Origin: UBA5734 sp964499985
Lineage (GTDB): Bacteria > Bacillota > Clostridia > Saccharofermentanales > UBA5734
NCBI GenBank assembly: GCA_964499985.1
Contig: CAZCMX010000066.1
Coordinates: 1 to 10,924, forward strand
Direction: 5' to 3'
DNA: 10,924 nt
Below, in pieces: positions 7,501-10,924 of this stretch. The translations under genes were made by a program, and so were the position numbers. Under the pieces are notes generated by a model, which did not search any database, was not told where the DNA came from, and was given only the letters and a program-made list of their open reading frames with translations. Numbering within the stretch: position 1 is the stretch's first letter; each line of letters begins with the position of its first letter.

Positions 7501-9198
7501 CTATACACTATCGCCCGAAACTGGAGAAAGAACTTTTTCTAATTCTGGATCGATTCGAATGGCAGAACGGAGCTCTCTTTGGAAAGCCGATAGGCGGTTG
7601 TATTGATTTTTGATGCTGCCAAGGTATTCTCTGGCTTGGCGGATCTTGTTTTGGTTAACCATGACTTCAATCATGACGATAACAAGCTCGGCGGCAAATG
7701 GATATCGAGAGCGATGCTTTTCAGCAAGGATGGGAGAAATTCTCAGATTAACTTGGGATAGGGTCCATTCCATCATCTGGTTTATTTGCAGCGGCGACAG
7801 CGTCTGATTTGAAAATGCGGGAGTGGCTAATTTGGCGTAGATTCTTTTGCTTTCATCAGATTTTACAACTTCGATTAAAGGTCTGCCTGAAGACTCGACG
7901 ACCATTTGCTGCCAGATGCGTTCAATTTGAGTCCTGTATGGACCTCCTTGAGCAAGTGCTTTCAACAAGTAGCCTAAGACAAGATCATCCAAAGCACCAA
8001 TGCCAAATCTATTAACAGTACGACTCTGATCGATGCACAAGTCCAAGGCTTCGATCAATCGACCGCTGATCAGTAAAGCATGCCCACGAAGGGTGTTGGA
8101 TGAATGATCCTGAAGCCTGTCAATTGCGGCTTGCCAAGCGGTTGCTTTTGATTGAGCGTCTTTAACCTGATCCGTACGCTCAAACCAGCGAATCAGGCGG
8201 TCCAATGAAGGCGAATAATCAAAGGCTTTCCAGAGGGCTTCCAGCTGTAATGCCGATCTCTTCCTTGAATTTGCCAAACTGGCCAGGCGGTCAGCGAGTT
8301 TGGCTTTGGCACTGGTCGAAAGATCGGACAACTTTAGTCCTTTTTGTGCGACTTGGATTGCTTCATCGCTTCGATGCAAGGATGTTAAATGATCAACCCA
8401 GTCGATGTATGTGTCTGGCAAATCGCTGTAGTGGCGACTGGCAAAAATTGCTTGTGCGTCTATTCCTTGTAACTTCAATGCTTCTCGAATGGATGAAAGA
8501 TTCCCTTTGGCATCCTGGGTTAAAAGTAGCTCCAGCCAGGCGACAAGAAAAGAATCAAAATCAGGCAGTGGGTGACTGAGACATTTTGTGAGCTCTCCGA
8601 TCTCAAAACCATATCCAATGTAGTTAAAACGATTCAAGCAGTTGGATAAAACGGTTGGACGTTCGTCCGGGGGAGTTGTCAAATAGACGGTCACCAGATA
8701 AAAGGCCAGATGTTCCTCCACGTCTTCATCCATCATGTAGGAAGGATCAGGATGACCCGGTAAATGACCGGGTTCATGACCCTGATCAAATGAATCAAGT
8801 AAAATTTGATAGAGTTCTCTGGCTGGAGAATATTCGCCCTCCAGGACAAGTCTGCGCAGCTTTTGGAGGTAATCATCCATTTGACCTGCCCAGCTTTCGT
8901 CACCCCAATCCCTTTTGTCATGAAGATCAGGGTCCCAGCCCCAGCCATCGCAGAAGTGTCCGTCATCGATCGCAGCTGCAAATGTAACTATTTGTTTGCG
9001 CAGTTTGTCAGTTGTTGTTTGCGAAGCCTGCCGTCCTTTTTTCTTTTCACTGTAAATCGATTCCAGCTGTGACAAAAAAGAATGGCGCTGAGCACCTTTG
9101 ACATCCTCTGCCATGGCACGAATTACATGCTTCATGTCAGCTGCTGTCATGTGCTTCAGATGGTGCTCAATTTGATTGATAAATTCTTTGTACTCCAT
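7501..9198 (-). CDS. Unrecognised helical repeat-like protein, about 565 residues
   Basis: I do not recognise this protein. It is rich in helix-forming and charged residues, without signal peptide or membrane segments, so cytoplasmic. Residues 1-75 are basic and probably helical. A cluster of W, D, G and H occupies 81-103 (FCDGWGWDPD, DWGDESW). The middle has helix pairs resembling TPR or similar alpha-solenoids, for example LEGEYSPARELYQILLDSF and SDEAIQVAQKGLKLSDLS. A GHEPGHLPGHPD stretch comes from a 12-base tandem repeat. The pattern is faintly like the C-terminal helical part of SWIM zinc-finger proteins, but no SWIM C-x-C...C-x-H motif is present. ATG 9198 is preferred because upstream in-frame ATGs at 9249 and 9306 give an unlikely sequence; none of the starts has a Shine-Dalgarno site. 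Base composition is more AT-rich by eye than lacZ (47% GC in 8221-8280 against 65% in 5221-5280), hinting at separate origin. Confidence 0.8.
   Translation of the reverse strand: MEYKEFINQIEHHLKHMTAADMKHVIRAMAEDVKGAQRHSFLSQLESIYSEKKKGRQASQTTTDKLRKQIVTFAAAIDDGHFCDGWGWDPDLHDKRDWGDESWAGQMDDYLQKLRRLVLEGEYSPARELYQILLDSFDQGHEPGHLPGHPDPSYMMDEDVEEHLAFYLVTVYLTTPPDERPTVLSNCLNRFNYIGYGFEIGELTKCLSHPLPDFDSFLVAWLELLLTQDAKGNLSSIREALKLQGIDAQAIFASRHYSDLPDTYIDWVDHLTSLHRSDEAIQVAQKGLKLSDLSTSAKAKLADRLASLANSRKRSALQLEALWKAFDYSPSLDRLIRWFERTDQVKDAQSKATAWQAAIDRLQDHSSNTLRGHALLISGRLIEALDLCIDQSRTVNRFGIGALDDLVLGYLLKALAQGGPYRTQIERIWQQMVVESSGRPLIEVVKSDESKRIYAKLATPAFSNQTLSPLQINQMMEWTLSQVNLRISPILAEKHRSRYPFAAELVIVMIEVMVNQNKIRQAREYLGSIKNQYNRLSAFQRELRSAIRIDPELEKVLSPVSGDSV
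8752..8787 (-). repeat. Three 12-base in-frame tandem repeats (GHxP units)
   Basis: On the + strand the units are ATGACCCGGTAA, ATGACCGGGTTC and ATGACCCTGATC. Read on the coding strand they give consecutive GHEP, GHLP and GHPD within the unknown protein. The first two units also form an inverted repeat, ACCCGGT-AAATG-ACCGGGT (8754-8772). The unit is a multiple of three, so copy changes would keep the frame. Confidence 0.65.
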
Positions 9199-9204
9199 GG
9201 CCGT

Positions 9205-9213
9205 ATTGTAGCA
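9205..9213 (-). promoter_or_regulatory. Extended -10 promoter for the unknown gene
   Basis: The - strand reads TGCTACAAT: a TACAAT hexamer (9205-9210) with the TG of an extended -10 one base upstream. Six bases separate the hexamer from ATG 9198, so the transcription start would fall on or next to the start codon. TTCACA at 9230-9235 is a -35-like match at a longish 19-bp spacing. Confidence 0.45.
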
Positions 9214-9241
9214 AGTTTTACTGAGTTTATGTGAATAGGAA

Positions 9242-9270
9242 TTGCGCATCAGACAGCGACTCGATATACT
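9242..9270 (+). promoter_or_regulatory. Candidate promoter of the ATPase-nuclease gene
   Basis: TTGCGC (9242-9247) and TATACT (9265-9270) are separated by 17 bp. The -10 matches consensus at 5 of 6 positions; the -35 keeps the important TTG. Transcription would start near 9277, about 50 bases before ATG 9330, and the inverted repeat at 9284-9312 would lie in the leader. Confidence 0.4.
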
Positions 9271-9283
9271 TGAAGTGAATATA

Positions 9284-9312
9284 TGAATCACGAGTAAGTA
9301 ACTCATGATTCA
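9284..9312. repeat. 12-bp inverted repeat in the divergent control region
   Basis: TGAATCACGAGT and ACTCATGATTCA are reverse complements at 11 of 12 positions, with the 5-base spacer AAGTA. It lies between the candidate + strand promoter and ATG 9330. It could be an operator for a dimeric regulator or fold as an RNA hairpin in the leader of the ATPase-nuclease transcript; it ends 17 bases before the start codon and has no T run. Confidence 0.6.
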
Positions 9313-9329
9313 GTAAAGTGGGGTGCATC

Positions 9330-10715
9330 ATGTTCATTGGACGTGAACGGGAGCTTTCTGCTCTTGAAAGAGCCTATGGTCAGAGCACATTTCAAATGAT
9401 TGTGCTGTATGGGCGACGGCGCATTGGAAAAACGACTTTGTTGAGCCGTTTTGCAGAGGGCAAACGAGCCATTTTCTTTTCGGCCCAGCAGGTGAATGAC
9501 CATCTGGCCTTGGAGCAATTCAGCGCCAAAGTGCTGGAATTTTTCGCAGAAAAGATGATCCGCCGTTTCGATGATTGGGCGATGGCTTTTGAGTATCTAG
9601 GTCAAAAAGCGGCCAATGAGCGTCTTGTTCTGATTATCGATGAGTTTCCCTATTTAGCCAGCGCCAATCCAGCGCTTTTATCCTTGCTTCAGCATACAAT
9701 CGATCACGAGTGGCAGAAGACCCAGCTCTATCTGGTGCTGTGTGGCAGTTCGATCGGATTCATGGAAAGTGAAGTACTCGGTGCTAAAAGTCCGATTTTT
9801 GGCCGTCGGACTGCCCAGATCCATTTGACTGCGTTCAATTACCGAGAGGCTGCGCAGTTTTACCCCAATTTTGCCAAACAGGATCAGATACGTGCGTATG
9901 CCATTTGGGGCGGAGTGCCCAACTACCTCCATCTGATCGATGATCAACTGCCGCTAGCGGAAAATTTGGCCGCGACGATCCTGCAGCCAGATGCCTATTT
10001 GGCTGAGGAACCCGTTCTGCTCCTCAAGCAGGAGTTTCGCGAGCCCGCGCTCTACAATTCAATCTTGCAGGCAATCGCCAGCGGCGCATCGCGGATCAAT
10101 GAGATTGCCACGCGTGTGGGCGAGGAAACCAGCAAGTGTCTGAAGTACATCCAACACCTGATTTCTCTTGGCTTAGTCGCCAGGGAAACGCCTTTTCTCG
10201 AACCGGAATCCAGCCGGCGATCTATCTACCGGATAACCGATCCGTTTTTTCGATTCTGGTACCGCTTTGTGTTTTCCAACCGTGACCTGATCGACCGTGG
10301 CATGGGAGGAATCCTTTTGCAGGAAAAAATCCTGCCAGCTCTGGACCTGTTTGTGGGGATCGAATTTGAAAATATCTGCCGGGACTATTTATGGGAACAA
10401 AACAGCAAGGCCCAGCTGCCATTCCTTTTTACAAATATCGGCCGCTGGTGGGGCAACGATCCACAGAACAGGACTGAAGCGGAAATCGATCTCGTCGCGG
10501 CCAGCCAGGATGCGTCTCTTTTTTGCGAATGCAAATGGCGCAATGAACCGTGTGGGTCGTCTGTACTCGACCTTCTGGAGCATCGTGCTACACTGCTAAA
10601 GCCATTTCCGAAAAGCTATTTTGTCGTATTTTCCAAAGCTGGATTCACTCCAGAGCTGATCCAAAAGGTTCAGACGAGAGACGAGGTGTCGTTGATATCG
10701 GTCGAGGAGATGTAA
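9330..10715 (+). CDS. AAA+ ATPase fused to PD-(D/E)XK nuclease-like domain (ATPase_2/DUF234 type)
   Basis: A 461-residue cytoplasmic protein of a widespread but poorly understood prokaryotic family. It opens with MFIGRERELSALE, followed by Walker A GRRRIGKT at 28-35 and Walker B LIIDEF with D104 and E105. LVLCGSSIGFME probably carries sensor 1, and a GGVP motif lies further on. The middle holds a winged-helix-like segment (SRINEIATRVGEETSKCLKY) and then RITDPFFRFWYRFV, a family hallmark. The C-terminal domain keeps a nuclease-like triad: EIDLV with D387, then CECKW with E400 and K402, the D-x12-E-x-K spacing of PD-(D/E)XK folds. ATG 9330 is preferred over GTG 9318 because it begins at the conserved M-F-I-G-R; a weak GGGGTG site lies 4 bases upstream. 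Relatives are scattered and often near mobile DNA; roles proposed for them are not settled. It is divergent from the unknown gene, 131 bases away. Confidence 0.9.
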   Translation: MFIGRERELSALERAYGQSTFQMIVLYGRRRIGKTTLLSRFAEGKRAIFFSAQQVNDHLALEQFSAKVLEFFAEKMIRRFDDWAMAFEYLGQKAANERLVLIIDEFPYLASANPALLSLLQHTIDHEWQKTQLYLVLCGSSIGFMESEVLGAKSPIFGRRTAQIHLTAFNYREAAQFYPNFAKQDQIRAYAIWGGVPNYLHLIDDQLPLAENLAATILQPDAYLAEEPVLLLKQEFREPALYNSILQAIASGASRINEIATRVGEETSKCLKYIQHLISLGLVARETPFLEPESSRRSIYRITDPFFRFWYRFVFSNRDLIDRGMGGILLQEKILPALDLFVGIEFENICRDYLWEQNSKAQLPFLFTNIGRWWGNDPQNRTEAEIDLVAASQDASLFCECKWRNEPCGSSVLDLLEHRATLLKPFPKSYFVVFSKAGFTPELIQKVQTRDEVSLISVEEM

Positions 10716-10732
10716 ATTGTGAAGAGGTAAAT

Positions 10733-10924
10733 TCAGCCCCCTGCTTGCTTTTTCAGGATCTGTTCTACTTTCGATAGTATTTGAAAGAGGAGCGGCTGTC
10801 CGCCGGGATGCTCAGAGGGTTCTTCGCGCAGCTGCGGTGAAAGCTCATCGACTAACTCGTTCAGGTCTTTTTCATCCAGGTTCAGTCGTCGCATATGCGG
10901 GCCTTTCTGTGTTTCCTGGCTGGA
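10733..10924 (-). CDS. Unrecognised reading frame at the right edge (C-terminus or 53-residue protein)
   Basis: On the - strand an open frame runs from the window edge to TGA (10735-10733), 63 residues. An internal ATG at 10894-10892, with AAAGG 7 bases upstream, would give a complete 53-residue protein starting MRRLNLDEKDLNELVDEL and ending with LLFQILSKVEQILKKQAGG. It is acidic then basic, helical in character, with a Pro/Gly/Glu break in the middle. I see no known domain. The frame stays open to the edge, so it may equally be the end of a larger gene. It converges on the ATPase-nuclease gene with 17 bases between and no visible terminator. Confidence 0.45.
   Translation of the reverse strand, partial: SSQETQKGPHMRRLNLDEKDLNELVDELSPQLREEPSEHPGGQPLLFQILSKVEQILKKQAGG

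Noticed and set aside
9199..9306. 36-residue N-terminal extension of the unknown protein from ATG 9306
   Set aside because: The extension reads as non-coding (Ser/Tyr/Cys-rich), would run through the inverted repeat and both candidate promoters, and has no Shine-Dalgarno site.

Overview
The window looks like a bacterial chromosome segment, most likely from a mid-GC Firmicute (Clostridia or Erysipelotrichia-like). The clues are strong AGGAGG-type ribosome binding sites, a short lipoprotein signal peptide on the transporter's binding protein, a sugar ABC operon without its own ATPase gene, and a candidate CcpA (cre) site at the operon promoter. None of these is decisive, and the assignment is an inference.

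Left part (1-6605, all + strand): the end of an AraC-family regulator gene is followed by a 208-base control region. Next comes a beta-galactoside utilisation operon: lipoprotein substrate-binding protein, two CUT1-type membrane permeases, and a full-length LacZ-type GH2 beta-galactosidase with all expected catalytic residues. The control region holds a palindrome, a TTTGCAT direct repeat, a cre-like site and an extended -10 promoter. A strong hairpin separates the binding-protein gene from the permease genes and probably helps set their relative expression. The expected logic is capture of a galactoside outside the cell, import powered by a shared ATPase encoded elsewhere, and cytoplasmic hydrolysis. 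Import of a galactoside is inferred from the enzyme; the binding protein itself does not reveal its ligand.

Middle part (6649-9198, - strand): a Cof-type HAD phosphatase lies convergent to lacZ. Upstream of it on the same strand is a roughly 565-residue, mostly helical protein that I do not recognise. Its base composition is visibly more AT-rich than the lac operon, it has no visible Shine-Dalgarno sequence, and an extended -10 box sits so close to its ATG that a leaderless transcript is plausible.

Right part (9199-10924): a 131-base divergent region with a 12-bp inverted repeat leads to a + strand gene for an AAA+ ATPase fused to a PD-(D/E)XK nuclease-like domain (ATPase_2/DUF234 type). The last about 190 bases hold the 3' part of a - strand reading frame, or a complete 53-codon gene, of unknown function. 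The transporter/lacZ operon is ordinary in type. The less understood part is 7500-9330, where the unknown helical protein and the ATPase-nuclease share a divergent control region. I found no CRISPR array, tRNA, rRNA, insertion sequence or phage gene.
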